The translations under genes and the position numbers were made by a program. Positions 52,691 to 62,252 of a stretch of 64,000 bases of DNA are shown piece by piece (position 1 is the first letter of the stretch; each line of letters starts with the position of its first letter). The notes under the pieces are model-generated. The model made no database searches. It saw only the letters and a program-made list of their open reading frames with translations, and had not been told where the DNA came from. Origin of the DNA: an uncultured Anaerolineales bacterium (GTDB lineage: Bacteria; Chloroflexota; Anaerolineae; Aggregatilineales; Aggregatilineaceae); the NCBI GenBank assembly GCA_937135955.1, contig CAKZOB010000024.1, forward strand, positions 1 through 64,000, in the 5' to 3' direction.

Positions 52691-54252
52691 GGGGTGTTGT
52701 CTCCTTGCTGAATGGCAAAGAGCAACCAGTCATCGTCCGGATCAGGCGTTTGCATTCCCTCGTGATGGAGCAGCTTTAGATAGGGCCGCGTTTCCTCTCC
52801 CAGGAACAGCCCAGTGAAGGGAGTCGTGTGATCAATGTCCAACCGCAGATACGTCACGCCGTAACGCGCCGCGATCTCCGGCACTACATCTGGGCTGGCA
52901 TAGGGGACAACCACCCCGGCCAGACCAGTGTGATAGTAGAGCGCGGGGGGATCATTGATCATCACCACCGCATCCGCAGATAGCATCGCGCCTAGCTCTC
53001 GGTAATTCTCCGCATTGGTGTTCCAATTGCCCAACCGGCCATGCAGCAGGCCCACCGAGAGGGCGAAAGCCAGCGCCACCGCTGCCCCCGAAAATACCCG
53101 CCGCGCTTCGTTGTAGCGCCATCTTCGTCGGCGTGACGCCCAGGCTACCGCTACCTCTAACCCTACCGGCGTCATGGCTGCCCAGAACGGCATCAGCGCC
53201 GCCGCCGAGTGAAACAGTCCGCCACGGTAACCGGGGAGCGCGAATACAAACGTCATGATCAGGTGCAAGAGCACTGCGTAGATAGCGAAACACTGTACTA
53301 ACGCTTTCTCTCGCAGTCGCCACGCCCCAAGCAACGCCAGAGGCCCCAACACCACCCACGTCTCGACTGCTATCAGCGTGCCGAGATTGTTCAACAAAGC
53401 CGTCCAGCGTGAACGCAGAATCGGCCCGACACCCCAGGCGAAGAAGTCAGCGGGCGATGAACCGGGAGGATAGCGTACCAGCTCTTCGTAACTGCGCATC
53501 CAGATGGTATCAGTGCCCCCCAGCGGCAACGGCGTGCCCAGGACAGACACGTTACGCACAAACCACAAAGCCATGACCAGCAGGTAGGCCAGTACAACGC
53601 CAGAGACAAAACGCGCCACGGCTCGCCAGCCGCCCGCTTTGCTGGATACCAGCGCCACCCCAACAGCGACAAGCAGCAACAACACGCCATCGGCGCGCGT
53701 CAGGTGCGCCAGCCCACACAAAGCCCCCGCCAGTGCATACCAGCGCACTTGTCCTCTCTCCGCTGCCCTGGCCATACTGAGGAGGGCCAGAGCGCCAATC
53801 AGCCCATAGAGCGCGAATGTATCTGTGGTCACCCAGAATGGCACATAGAAGCCACTGAACAGCAACAGCAGCCCCGCCAGCCAGCCGTGCCTGGCCGCGC
53901 CGTCCAGCCTTCGCCCTACTCCGAATGCCAGCAGCACAAGCCCTGTGTAGCATAGCACTGAGGGGAACTGCGCCGCGCGAAAGGTCGTGCCGAAGACGAG
54001 CATGCTCAGCGCCGCCACTAACGATTCCAGTGGCATCCAATAAGTGTGGCTGGGGGCGGGCAGACGATCTGGCAAATTGAAATACGTCCACAGATAAGGG
54101 TCGGTCAGCCCCTGCCCTTCGACCAGACGCTTAGCAGCATTGTAGTAGTAGTACGCATCCGTGTACCCCGGCTGTGACAGCATGAAGGCCACCAGGACAG
54201 CCCAGGCCAGCGCCAGCAAAGTGATCAGCACATACTGCCGGGTGACAGACAT
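52687..54252 (-). CDS. GT39-like polytopic glycosyltransferase
   Basis: 521 residues, about 10 membrane segments. The first external loop contains GYTDAYYYYNAAKRLVEGQGL and the later SHTYWMPLESLVAA, the ArnT/PMT-like arrangement. The C-terminal 100 residues form a soluble domain (NWNTNAENYRELGAMLSADAVVM). The real start is the ATG at 54252, overlapping the previous stop as TGATG; the frame continues upstream to 55524 only as a shadow of the neighbour. Confidence 0.85.
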   Translation of the reverse strand: MSVTRQYVLITLLALAWAVLVAFMLSQPGYTDAYYYYNAAKRLVEGQGLTDPYLWTYFNLPDRLPAPSHTYWMPLESLVAALSMLVFGTTFRAAQFPSVLCYTGLVLLAFGVGRRLDGAARHGWLAGLLLLFSGFYVPFWVTTDTFALYGLIGALALLSMARAAERGQVRWYALAGALCGLAHLTRADGVLLLLVAVGVALVSSKAGGWRAVARFVSGVVLAYLLVMALWFVRNVSVLGTPLPLGGTDTIWMRSYEELVRYPPGSSPADFFAWGVGPILRSRWTALLNNLGTLIAVETWVVLGPLALLGAWRLREKALVQCFAIYAVLLHLIMTFVFALPGYRGGLFHSAAALMPFWAAMTPVGLEVAVAWASRRRRWRYNEARRVFSGAAVALAFALSVGLLHGRLGNWNTNAENYRELGAMLSADAVVMINDPPALYYHTGLAGVVVPYASPDVVPEIAARYGVTYLRLDIDHTTPFTGLFLGEETRPYLKLLHHEGMQTPDPDDDWLLFAIQQGDNTP

Positions 54253-55502
54253 CACACCTTGCCTTCCGGAGCCAAGACAGAGGGTGTCTGCTGCCACTGT
54301 CTGCGCGTCAACCACAGCGCCAGCAACACGCCGAAAGGTACTGGCAGGTATACCGTCGGATGTTCGAAACGCCCCTCGACTGTCAAAACGAAATGTGCCC
54401 AGGGCAGAATGAGCGTCCCCACCAGGATCAACGCGATCCAGCGCCTGCCGCCTCTGCCCCGTTGAGCCAGTTGCTTCAAGTAAAACACCAGCGGGATGGT
54501 AAACACAACAAAATGTGGCGTCGCCGTGCGCACGGCTGACAAATGGGTGACAGTCAAAGTGAGCATGACTGTCCAGTCGAGCCACTCCAGCCTCCTTCGC
54601 CACAGCACTGTGTACCATGCCCAGCCCAGGAATGTCCACAGCAACGCCGTGACACCCCACTCTCCCACGTTTCCCAGCCCCAGATAGTAGTCCGTGACGA
54701 TCCAGACTGGAGCGCCGATTGCCGTATAGGACGGGTATAGACGTACCTGCTCGATCCACTCTCCCAACCATGAGGGTAGCAACAAGAAACTCGCCCCCAT
54801 CAGCATGCCAAAAGTCGCCAGGAAAGCGCCGACGAAGCGCCAGCGCCTGAGGGTCAATCCCAGTAGAAGCAGGAATGGCACCAGCAAGAAACCCATCTGC
54901 GGCTTGATGGTAGAGAGAGCCAGTGTCCCTCCTGCCAGCCGATCGCGCCTGCGCGCCAGCCCCCACAGCGCCAGCACCTGGCACAGGTAGACCAGATGTC
55001 CAGGTTGTCCCAAAAACAGACCGCGTGCTGCATAGTAGTTGACGATGGCCCAGAACAGCAAGGCTGCCCAAAGCCCCGGCTGAGGATGCCAGCGATACAG
55101 GTCGAACAGCAGCAGCAACGCCGCGATCAGGCAGACTTCGAGCGCCACCATCCAGATGGCCGCTGCCCAGGCATAAGGAACAAACACCAGGGGCCACAAC
55201 AAGAACACCGTGTAAAAGGGATAGGCAAAGTAGCCGGGATCTTCTTCTGGTGTAGCCATTCGGCCATAAATACGCTGCTGGATGTTGGCGCTTGCCTGAT
55301 CGCCGTACGGGTCCAACCCATCTCGCCAATACGAACGCGCGCCTTCCCAGCGCGACATAAAGTCGTTGTGCCCAGGGTATGGCGCGGTGAGCACCTGATG
55401 TGTCACCACCACGTTTGCACCTAACACCAGCAGTAAGATCGCCGCCAGGATGCCCGCCTGTCTTCGTCGGCTCGCCCACATGGTCATTCGCATTGCTACC
55501 AT
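54252..55502 (-). CDS. DUF2029 / GT87-family glycosyltransferase
   Basis: 416 residues with about 10 membrane segments. After the first helix it reads YPGHNDFMSRWEGARSYWRDGLDPYG, the DUF2029/GT87 signature with its catalytic acidic residue, and later FAYPFYTVFLLWPLV. Members such as mycobacterial mannosyltransferases use polyprenyl-phosphomannose. It overlaps the downstream gene by one base. Confidence 0.87.
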   Translation of the reverse strand: MVAMRMTMWASRRRQAGILAAILLLVLGANVVVTHQVLTAPYPGHNDFMSRWEGARSYWRDGLDPYGDQASANIQQRIYGRMATPEEDPGYFAYPFYTVFLLWPLVFVPYAWAAAIWMVALEVCLIAALLLLFDLYRWHPQPGLWAALLFWAIVNYYAARGLFLGQPGHLVYLCQVLALWGLARRRDRLAGGTLALSTIKPQMGFLLVPFLLLLGLTLRRWRFVGAFLATFGMLMGASFLLLPSWLGEWIEQVRLYPSYTAIGAPVWIVTDYYLGLGNVGEWGVTALLWTFLGWAWYTVLWRRRLEWLDWTVMLTLTVTHLSAVRTATPHFVVFTIPLVFYLKQLAQRGRGGRRWIALILVGTLILPWAHFVLTVEGRFEHPTVYLPVPFGVLLALWLTRRQWQQTPSVLAPEGKV

Positions 55503-55514
55503 GGTGCCCTATCC

Positions 55515-57101
55515 TCAATCGCACACGGCGCGCTTTGCTTCTGCGTCTGGCCCCACAAATTGATAGACCAGCAGATCGTGAAATGCTGTCGTGTCTTGCA
55601 ACGTGTAGTGTTGTCGTAACCAGCCAAGCGCGTCGTAGCGGCCGTAGTCAGGCTTTTCGGCGATCAACCCCTCCATTTCCTCCTCCAGCCGATCGAAGGC
55701 GATGTACCACACCCGTGGCGCGCCCTGCGCCGCTTCAGCGACACAAGCATCGGCCAGTGCGCCTAATACCCGTTGTGTCGGTACAGCCAGCGTGTCGGAA
55801 CCAGAACCGGGAATATCTCCTACATAGCGTTGCGCCACATCACGGTCATAATATAGCATGGGCAGCGCGGTGATCTTGTTGCCGTGCACTACTGCATCAC
55901 CCTCAGCCAGGTGTGCCCGCAAATAGGCCACCGCCCGATCGAAGGGTGGATTGGGAAACCTGTCCCATGTATAGTGTGTGACCAGACCAAATACGATCAC
56001 CACTCCCCAACCTGCGCCAAGCATCGCTCTGATCGCGAGCGGGAGACGCGAGCGCGTGAATAGCCATGCCAGGGCCACGTAGAACATCACCGCCGAGGGT
56101 AGGAGCGCACGCGACAGGAAGACGGGCTGAAGCAGATATGACGCGACCCACATGAAGACCATCGGTGCCAGCGCCAACCACATTGCCCAGTCAACAGCCA
56201 TGCGTTCCTGGGAGACGCGCGGGAGCGAACGGCGTACCCGCCGCCATTCCAGGCTGGCGAAGACCGGCAACATCGCCGCGAGCAGAAAGGTCGGCAGCCA
56301 CCACGTCGGTGCAAAGTCGAGGTTGACTGAGACAAATGAACGCAGGGCCAGCCACAGATGCAGTATGTTGGGGCGCTCCACCCAATACTGGCGCAGCTTG
56401 CCCATCTGCGCTGGCAGATGTACCAGCCACGGCAGGTAGATCAGCAACGCCACTAGGCCCGCGCCAACCATAGAAACCATGCGCCGCCTGTCATAGTACA
56501 ACAGCGGCAGCAGCCCAAGCGCCAACAGATAGAACGCCGCTAGTTGCTGCACGTACATACTTATGCCCGCCAGAGCGCCGAAGAGCAGCCACCAGCCCGC
56601 CCGGTTATGACGCCACCCGCGCCAGCAGGCCCATGTACTGGCCATCAGCGCCAATGCGAGCAACGCATACATGCGCGTTTCCTGTGAATACTGCACGTGA
56701 AAGGGGGCAACCGCGACAATCGCTCCGGCGGCGCGGGCCGTCCTTTCGCCGAACCAATCGTGCGCCAGTCTATAGACAAATCCCACCGTCAGCAGTCCCA
56801 GCAAGACGCTCAGCAGCCGCACCGCCACCACCGATTGCCCCGCAGCACGCATCCATCTGTGCAACAGACTGTAGTAGAGCAACGGATGCACATCCGCTGC
56901 CGAACCTTCAGCCGTGGCGAGCGTGCCCTCGCGCATGGCGCTCAGCCCTTTTTCGGCGAACAGCACAGCGAAGGCTTCGTCATACCATAGCGCCCGCCCG
57001 CCCAAATTGACTAGGCGCAGGCCAAAGGCCAGCCATAAGATCAGCACCAGACAGACCAATGAGCGCAGCCGTAGTGTGCGTTTAGATCGTCTCACCGCCA
57101 A
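55515..57101 (-). CDS. GT39 (ArnT/PMT-like) polytopic glycosyltransferase
   Basis: 528 residues, about 11 membrane segments. The first loop reads LGGRALWYDEAFAVLFAEKGL, with the Asp-Glu catalytic pair typical of family 39, and AADVHPLLYYSLLHRWMRAAG. The N-terminus is basic (MAVRRSKRTLRLRS). The C-terminal 130 residues are external and soluble. It starts 20 nt inside the end of the upstream gene. Confidence 0.87.
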   Translation of the reverse strand: MAVRRSKRTLRLRSLVCLVLILWLAFGLRLVNLGGRALWYDEAFAVLFAEKGLSAMREGTLATAEGSAADVHPLLYYSLLHRWMRAAGQSVVAVRLLSVLLGLLTVGFVYRLAHDWFGERTARAAGAIVAVAPFHVQYSQETRMYALLALALMASTWACWRGWRHNRAGWWLLFGALAGISMYVQQLAAFYLLALGLLPLLYYDRRRMVSMVGAGLVALLIYLPWLVHLPAQMGKLRQYWVERPNILHLWLALRSFVSVNLDFAPTWWLPTFLLAAMLPVFASLEWRRVRRSLPRVSQERMAVDWAMWLALAPMVFMWVASYLLQPVFLSRALLPSAVMFYVALAWLFTRSRLPLAIRAMLGAGWGVVIVFGLVTHYTWDRFPNPPFDRAVAYLRAHLAEGDAVVHGNKITALPMLYYDRDVAQRYVGDIPGSGSDTLAVPTQRVLGALADACVAEAAQGAPRVWYIAFDRLEEEMEGLIAEKPDYGRYDALGWLRQHYTLQDTTAFHDLLVYQFVGPDAEAKRAVCD

Positions 57102-58359
57102 GTTGCCTTCCCAGGCCCACTACGACGCCAACCAATATGCATGTCCGCGCCAGCACCAGCAATCCGTAAGTGGGGCGCAGCGCGCCGCTGATAGCACCCC
57201 CTGTTTCCGCTGTGTGCATAAACATACCTGGATACTCGATGAATGCACCGAAAGCTAGCGCCACGCAGGTCATCACCCCCACGCGATGTGGGAAGTTGAG
57301 CAAGATCAGAGGAGACAGCACCACCAACCATTGTGGACTCCAGCCCTGCGCCCACAGATAGAACAGCACCACTGTTGCGCTGAAAAACGCAACGACCGTC
57401 CGCTCGTCCCGACCGCGCACACGCAGCCAGAACCAGACTCCTGGCATTGCCAGGAGCGCAGTGCGCGCCCACACAGGCACGACCGTTTTCCCTGTCATCA
57501 CGAAAGCAGTGTCTGCGTCAGTTCGCTGTTCTGGCGCGGCAAATAACCCCGTTTGCCAGTTTCCGTCGAGCAAGGCCCACACAGTCTGATAGGAAGCCTT
57601 GTGGAATTGAGCTGCCAGCGACGCATAAGTCATCTTGCCGCCCCACCCCCACAGCAGCCCAGCCACCATGACCAGCGCCATAGCGACCAGCGCCGTGAAG
57701 CGCCACGCCTGGCGCACCGGCCAGAAGCGCCATACGGCGAACAGGATCAGCAGGGGTATGTATTTGGTCAAGACACCTGCCACGGTGATCAGCGCAGATG
57801 CCCCAAGGCGATTGTTCAGCAACCACCACAGCGCGAGCAACAGCGTCAGCGCCACTAGTGATTCGAAAGTCCACCACGGGACGATCGCCGGCGCTGCCAA
57901 CAAGGCATACATCCAGGCCAGTGCCACCCCTGTCTGCAGACCGTGCAATCGTTCCCCCAACCGGCGTAGCACGTACAGAATGCCCAGGTCGCAGCCTGTC
58001 ATGGTCAGCCCCGCCAGCGTAGCCCAGGCCGGATAGCTGAGACCATGTCCCACGCCAGCAATCACGTACAGTCCCCGGTAGAGTAGCCAGACAACCGGTG
58101 GAAACTCGAACCAGTAATCCCGATACGGGAGCAGCCCCTGGTCGGCCAGGGTTACCAACCGGTAATAGTACGGTAGATCGCCGAAAGCGCTCAACCCACG
58201 CTCGACAGAGATTGCCCCTCCCTGTTCGTCGCCGACTGATACCAGCGCCGGTTGATAAACGATCGCCAGCGTGAGCCGCCATCCCAGGAAGAGCAGGATC
58301 AGCAGCCGGAAATCGAGGAGCATGGCTGGCAAACTAAAGCGCTCTTTTTGATCGGCCAC
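57082..58359 (-). CDS. GT-C / DUF2029-like glycosyltransferase
   Basis: 425 residues, about 11 membrane segments. The diagnostic loop is YYRLVTLADQGLLPYRDYWFEFPPVVWLLY, matching the D/E-F-PP pattern of GT87-type enzymes. A further loop carries LLDGNWQTGLF. Overlap of 20 nt with the following gene and a 3 nt gap to the preceding one indicate one transcript. Confidence 0.82.
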   Translation of the reverse strand: MADQKERFSLPAMLLDFRLLILLFLGWRLTLAIVYQPALVSVGDEQGGAISVERGLSAFGDLPYYYRLVTLADQGLLPYRDYWFEFPPVVWLLYRGLYVIAGVGHGLSYPAWATLAGLTMTGCDLGILYVLRRLGERLHGLQTGVALAWMYALLAAPAIVPWWTFESLVALTLLLALWWLLNNRLGASALITVAGVLTKYIPLLILFAVWRFWPVRQAWRFTALVAMALVMVAGLLWGWGGKMTYASLAAQFHKASYQTVWALLDGNWQTGLFAAPEQRTDADTAFVMTGKTVVPVWARTALLAMPGVWFWLRVRGRDERTVVAFFSATVVLFYLWAQGWSPQWLVVLSPLILLNFPHRVGVMTCVALAFGAFIEYPGMFMHTAETGGAISGALRPTYGLLVLARTCILVGVVVGLGRQLGGETI

Positions 58360-58362
58360 GCC

Positions 58363-59862
58363 TTATCCCCCTGCCTGGCGCACAAACAAGGCCGAACGCC
58401 CCTCATCGAACCGCAACTCGTGCCAGCGGTCGGGCAACAGACGCAACGCTCCGGCCAGAGTGCTGTCCGACTCAATAGCTATTAGATCGATCTCATACTC
58501 GTCGAGTGTCTGCTGCCAGCCATCGCGTAGCAAGATAACCTCCAGGTACCTTTCCAGCAGATCATCTCCGTAGAGGTCGGTTCGCCCATCCACGAAGACA
58601 GGCACCCCAGGCGCTGCGAAGATCAGATACCCGCCCCAGTTATAGCTGTTGAAGAGCCTGCCTGCAGGCGACGTCTGTTGCAGATAATCGGCCAACTGCA
58701 CCGGGAAAAATTCCTCCTGCGTCTGACGGAGCGTCCGTTCGCTGAGCGTCGTCGCAATCTTGGCGAGTGCCCCCACAGCCACCAGCGCCAACAGCGCCCA
58801 GTTGGCAAACAGCATCCCCCGACTCACTGTTCGGCGCGGTCGCAACTGCCAGCCGCGCTCTGTCAGCCAGGCGTCTGCTTGCCGCGAGAGCACCGGCGTA
58901 GCGACTACCGCGAACAGGGCGATGTTGCGCCCAGCCATCAGGGCCATGCCCGCGGTAGCTATCACCAGAACAAGATCCGTCCAGTCAGTCCGCTCTTTGC
59001 TCGTCGCCAGGACGGCCAGCAGCGCCAGCAACATCGCCAGAAAAGGCCATGTCTGCGGCAGATGAAAATCTGGCGCCGCCCATTCCTGGATGAAATCCTG
59101 CAAGGCCCCAATGCTCACCGTCTCGAACGGATAGGCCAGCATACGGATGCCATAGGGATTGATCGCGACAGCAGGAACGGACACCGCCGTCACCGTGGCC
59201 AGTTTTCTCAGCCGCGCCCCATGCATGACCTCTGATCGTCGGTCGCCTGCCAGGTTGCCCAGCGCTTCTCCGGCCAGCGTGCCCAGCAACAGAAGGAACG
59301 CCATGGCAAACCCGCCATGCAGATTAACCCACACCACAACCAGCACTGGAATCAGCCACAGCCGGTCAATATGCCGACGCTTGTAAAGGTACAGGAGGTA
59401 CAGAACACCCGCCGCCAGCACGAAGGAGAACATCTGCGGGCGCGGCGCCCAGAAGACCGCCGCGGTCGCTGCCCCCAGTACTACGGCAAAGGCGCGCACG
59501 TACACGTTGCCCGCGCACATGGCATATACCAAGCCCATCCCCGCCGTTGCCAGCGCCGCTGTGAACAGAGACAGGCCGATGTTACCGGTTGCTCCTGGTT
59601 GGGCGCCTCCGCCGAACAGTTCATAGACACCGTACAGAATGACCTGTGCGCCCCAGCTATGGTTGATCCAGGCTTCGCCTTGCCGCGTGTGAGAAAAGAG
59701 ATCGTGGCGCAGAATGGTATGCTCTTTCACCATGACCTGTCCACTGCGCAAGTGCCACCACGTATCAGTATCAGTAGGCACGCGGACCGCCATGGTAAAG
59801 AGGAGTATGAACAGTATCGCTCCCATCAAGCGCTGCATGGTAAGCTGATAGTAGACGCGCAT
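58363..59862 (-). CDS. Polytopic membrane protein, GT-C-like
   Basis: 499 residues, about 10-12 membrane segments and a C-terminal soluble domain. The first external loop reads PTDTDTWWHLRSGQVMVKEHTI and INHSWGAQVILYGVYELFGG; the D-x-D-x-WWHL pattern suggests a GT-C fold, but it is not one of the numbered families I can name. The C-terminal region contains GGYLIFAAPGVPVFVDGRTDLYG. The ATG at 59862 follows GAGGGG; the frame to 59898 has no site. Confidence 0.8.
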   Translation of the reverse strand: MRVYYQLTMQRLMGAILFILLFTMAVRVPTDTDTWWHLRSGQVMVKEHTILRHDLFSHTRQGEAWINHSWGAQVILYGVYELFGGGAQPGATGNIGLSLFTAALATAGMGLVYAMCAGNVYVRAFAVVLGAATAAVFWAPRPQMFSFVLAAGVLYLLYLYKRRHIDRLWLIPVLVVVWVNLHGGFAMAFLLLLGTLAGEALGNLAGDRRSEVMHGARLRKLATVTAVSVPAVAINPYGIRMLAYPFETVSIGALQDFIQEWAAPDFHLPQTWPFLAMLLALLAVLATSKERTDWTDLVLVIATAGMALMAGRNIALFAVVATPVLSRQADAWLTERGWQLRPRRTVSRGMLFANWALLALVAVGALAKIATTLSERTLRQTQEEFFPVQLADYLQQTSPAGRLFNSYNWGGYLIFAAPGVPVFVDGRTDLYGDDLLERYLEVILLRDGWQQTLDEYEIDLIAIESDSTLAGALRLLPDRWHELRFDEGRSALFVRQAGG

Positions 59863-59876
59863 GTTTCCCCTCGGCG

Positions 59877-61682
59877 CTATGGTGTGAGCGTGCGCCAATA
59901 CGTCACTTCCAGGCTGATGTTGCGCCCCAGCGTTCGCTCAATAGCCTGTTCAGCCAGGCGCACCTCGTCGCGAGTGATGATCTGTGTCCCTCTGGCGGTG
60001 ACAATCACCCGATCTCCTTCAATGGTCACCTGCACGATCTCATTGGCGGAAAACTCCTGCTCCAGCGTCCGGCGCACCGCCTCTACCTGCTGAGCCGTGC
60101 GGGCCGCCCGTACAAATGCACTGGCCAGCGGCAGTGCCAGGATCATCAACACGATCAGCGAAATGATCACCTGTCGCCAGGTGCGGCTTTGTGGCGCAGG
60201 TCTCAGCCCCAGCCAGGCAAACACTCCCGCCCCAGCCAGACTGATGCTGACAATGTTGGTCAGAAAGAGCAGGCCCGCACCAGAAGCGAGTTCCATCTGC
60301 CCAAATGCCAGAGCCAGGCCCACAGTACACAGTGGCGGCACCAGGGCTGCAGCGATAGCAACTCCAGCCAGAGCCGACGGCACATCGCGCCGCGCCATTG
60401 CATACGCGCCTGCCGCCCCCGAAGCAATCGCTACGCCCATATCGAGCAGCGACGGCTCGCCTCGTGCGGACATTTCGCCTGTGATCACGTGGATCGGCAT
60501 AATAGTGCCCCCGACTACAGCCACGCTCAGCCCGATCAGCACTCCCAGAGCCACCGTGAAAGCTGCCCCACGCATCAGGCGCAGGTTACCCTGCACCAGG
60601 CCCACCGAAAAAGACATCAGCGGGGACATCAAAGGTGCAACGAGCATGGCTCCGATGATCACTGCCGCGCTGTTTTGTAGCAGGCCAAAAGAGGCCAAGA
60701 GCGACGACACAACCATCAGGAACAGAAAATTGATGCCGGGCTGACTCAGTTCAACCGCCCCGTGAATCACATCGGTGCGCTCAGATGGCGTCAGCACGGG
60801 CATCAGCCGCGTCAGCCACCGCCGCCGCAACTGTTCGATGGGCGACAGGCCGGGGCGGCTAGCTTCCCTGACCAGTATCACCGGTCCCGCAGCTTGCGCT
60901 AAGATGCGCTGAGGAATATCACCGAAAATCCAGCGATCCAGAGACATCCTTTCAGAAAAACCCAGCACAATCAAGTCGTCTGGATCGCTACGGCTGACGA
61001 CCGCACTGACCACATCGTTTGCCCGCACTACCTGACGTTGATAGCGCCGAGCGCCTTCCAGCCCCACCAGCGAAGCCTCGATGCGAGCCAGGCCAAACCA
61101 ACTGGGCAAGTCGGGCTCGGTTTGAACGTAGATCGCCATAGGCTCTGCCTGATAGGCATCCGCCAGAACCAATCCCAGCCGAGCCGCCACTCTGGAATTC
61201 TCGCTGCCGTGCACGGGCACGATCACCTGTTGGATATTCTCAAGCCGAACCGCCTTCACTCCTGGCGCGCGGAACACTACCAGATCGCACGGCGCAGTAC
61301 GGGCCACCGCTTCCACAATTGGCCCCAGCGTCACCCGCCCCCGCGCGGGCATTTGAAAGCCCAGTACCAGCAACGTTGCACCCTGCTCCAGTGCCGCGTC
61401 TAAAATCCCCCGTGCTATACTTGGCGCAGTGCGTGTAATCAGCCCGGCATTGATGCCTTCGGTTACAGCCTCTTCAACAACGGAACTGAGTACATCCAGC
61501 GTTTTCTGATCGTGCTCCGCACCTGCCAGCGTGACATGCAACACATCAACGTGTCCTTCGTCAGGATCGGCTAGTTGCCATGCCAGCCGGATCAACCCCA
61601 TCGCAGTGGCAGGATTGGCAATGGGCACCACCACCCGTTTGGCCCGTACGTCCGGAGCGGCACCGGTTGCATTTCCGACCAT
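59877..61682 (-). CDS. Universal stress protein domains fused to DUF389 membrane protein
   Basis: 601 residues. Two universal-stress-protein domains in tandem (about 18-140 and 148-285; the second ends VLGFSERMSLDRWIFGDIPQRILAQAAGPVILVRE with the ATP-loop-like spacing) precede a DUF389 membrane domain of about six helices (LLQNSAAVIIGAMLVAPLMSPLM, ASGAAGAYAMARRDVPSALAGVAIAAALVPP). The C-terminal 100 residues are soluble. It lies 14 nt before the GT-C cluster and is probably its first gene. The role is unknown; nucleotide-sensing control of a membrane channel is a guess. Confidence 0.88.
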   Translation of the reverse strand: MVGNATGAAPDVRAKRVVVPIANPATAMGLIRLAWQLADPDEGHVDVLHVTLAGAEHDQKTLDVLSSVVEEAVTEGINAGLITRTAPSIARGILDAALEQGATLLVLGFQMPARGRVTLGPIVEAVARTAPCDLVVFRAPGVKAVRLENIQQVIVPVHGSENSRVAARLGLVLADAYQAEPMAIYVQTEPDLPSWFGLARIEASLVGLEGARRYQRQVVRANDVVSAVVSRSDPDDLIVLGFSERMSLDRWIFGDIPQRILAQAAGPVILVREASRPGLSPIEQLRRRWLTRLMPVLTPSERTDVIHGAVELSQPGINFLFLMVVSSLLASFGLLQNSAAVIIGAMLVAPLMSPLMSFSVGLVQGNLRLMRGAAFTVALGVLIGLSVAVVGGTIMPIHVITGEMSARGEPSLLDMGVAIASGAAGAYAMARRDVPSALAGVAIAAALVPPLCTVGLALAFGQMELASGAGLLFLTNIVSISLAGAGVFAWLGLRPAPQSRTWRQVIISLIVLMILALPLASAFVRAARTAQQVEAVRRTLEQEFSANEIVQVTIEGDRVIVTARGTQIITRDEVRLAEQAIERTLGRNISLEVTYWRTLTP

Positions 61683-61887
61683 GTTACCCTACCTGTGTGC
61701 GCCCTGCCGTGAAACAGGTGTCCCTTATGCTGTGACCTTCTATCCTAGCACGATCGGCCCGAAAACACCTTTGGTGAATGCTCTCAAGTTGAGCATAGCT
61801 CATCCGCAAAACGAAGAGAGAGTTGCAGAGCATTGCATGGTATACTGCAACCATTGACTGCCAGTGAGAAGACGGAAATAGTGACTA

Positions 61888-62142
61888 ATGTCCCATCAAC
61901 CCGCGTATATAGCTCTTGATGACACCGGTCGCCTGACTCTCTACCAGGGCGACGGGACCGAGCCGCAGAAAGTCATTCTGTGGCAGGGGCCTCAGGTGAG
62001 CGATCATCGCGAGCTGGCCCGTCTGGTTGAGGAATTGATAGGATGGGCGGAGTCACAGGGCTTTGAGATCGTCGTCCCCGCCTACGATCTGTCTGTGACC
62101 GACGACGATCTTTCTACCCTGACGCTGGACGAAGACGAGTAA
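61888..62142 (+). CDS. Small acidic hypothetical protein, 84 aa
   Basis: Not recognised. It is acidic (ends LSVTDDDLSTLTLDEDE) with an amphipathic helix ELARLVEELIGWAESQGFEIV preceded by short beta strands (AYIALDDTGRLTLYQG). No signal peptide. An extended -10, TGG-TATACT (61838-61846), lies 40 nt upstream, supporting a real gene. It stands between two divergent and co-directional neighbours without clear operon links. Confidence 0.6.
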   Translation: MSHQPAYIALDDTGRLTLYQGDGTEPQKVILWQGPQVSDHRELARLVEELIGWAESQGFEIVVPAYDLSVTDDDLSTLTLDEDE

Positions 62143-62252
62143 GCGCATTCCGCACGTCCTTTCCAGGCCTGGGCTTCGTCCCCCTGGCAAGCCAGCCCGA
62201 CGGCCACGGCCCAGCTTCAGTGCGCCATTGTCACCGAGACAAGAAGGAAAAA

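Noticed and set aside
54253-55524. N-terminal extension of the gene at 52687-54252 to a 945-codon frame
   Set aside because: The extension is an alternate-frame reading of the DUF2029 gene. The ATG at 54252 overlapping the previous stop is the sensible start.
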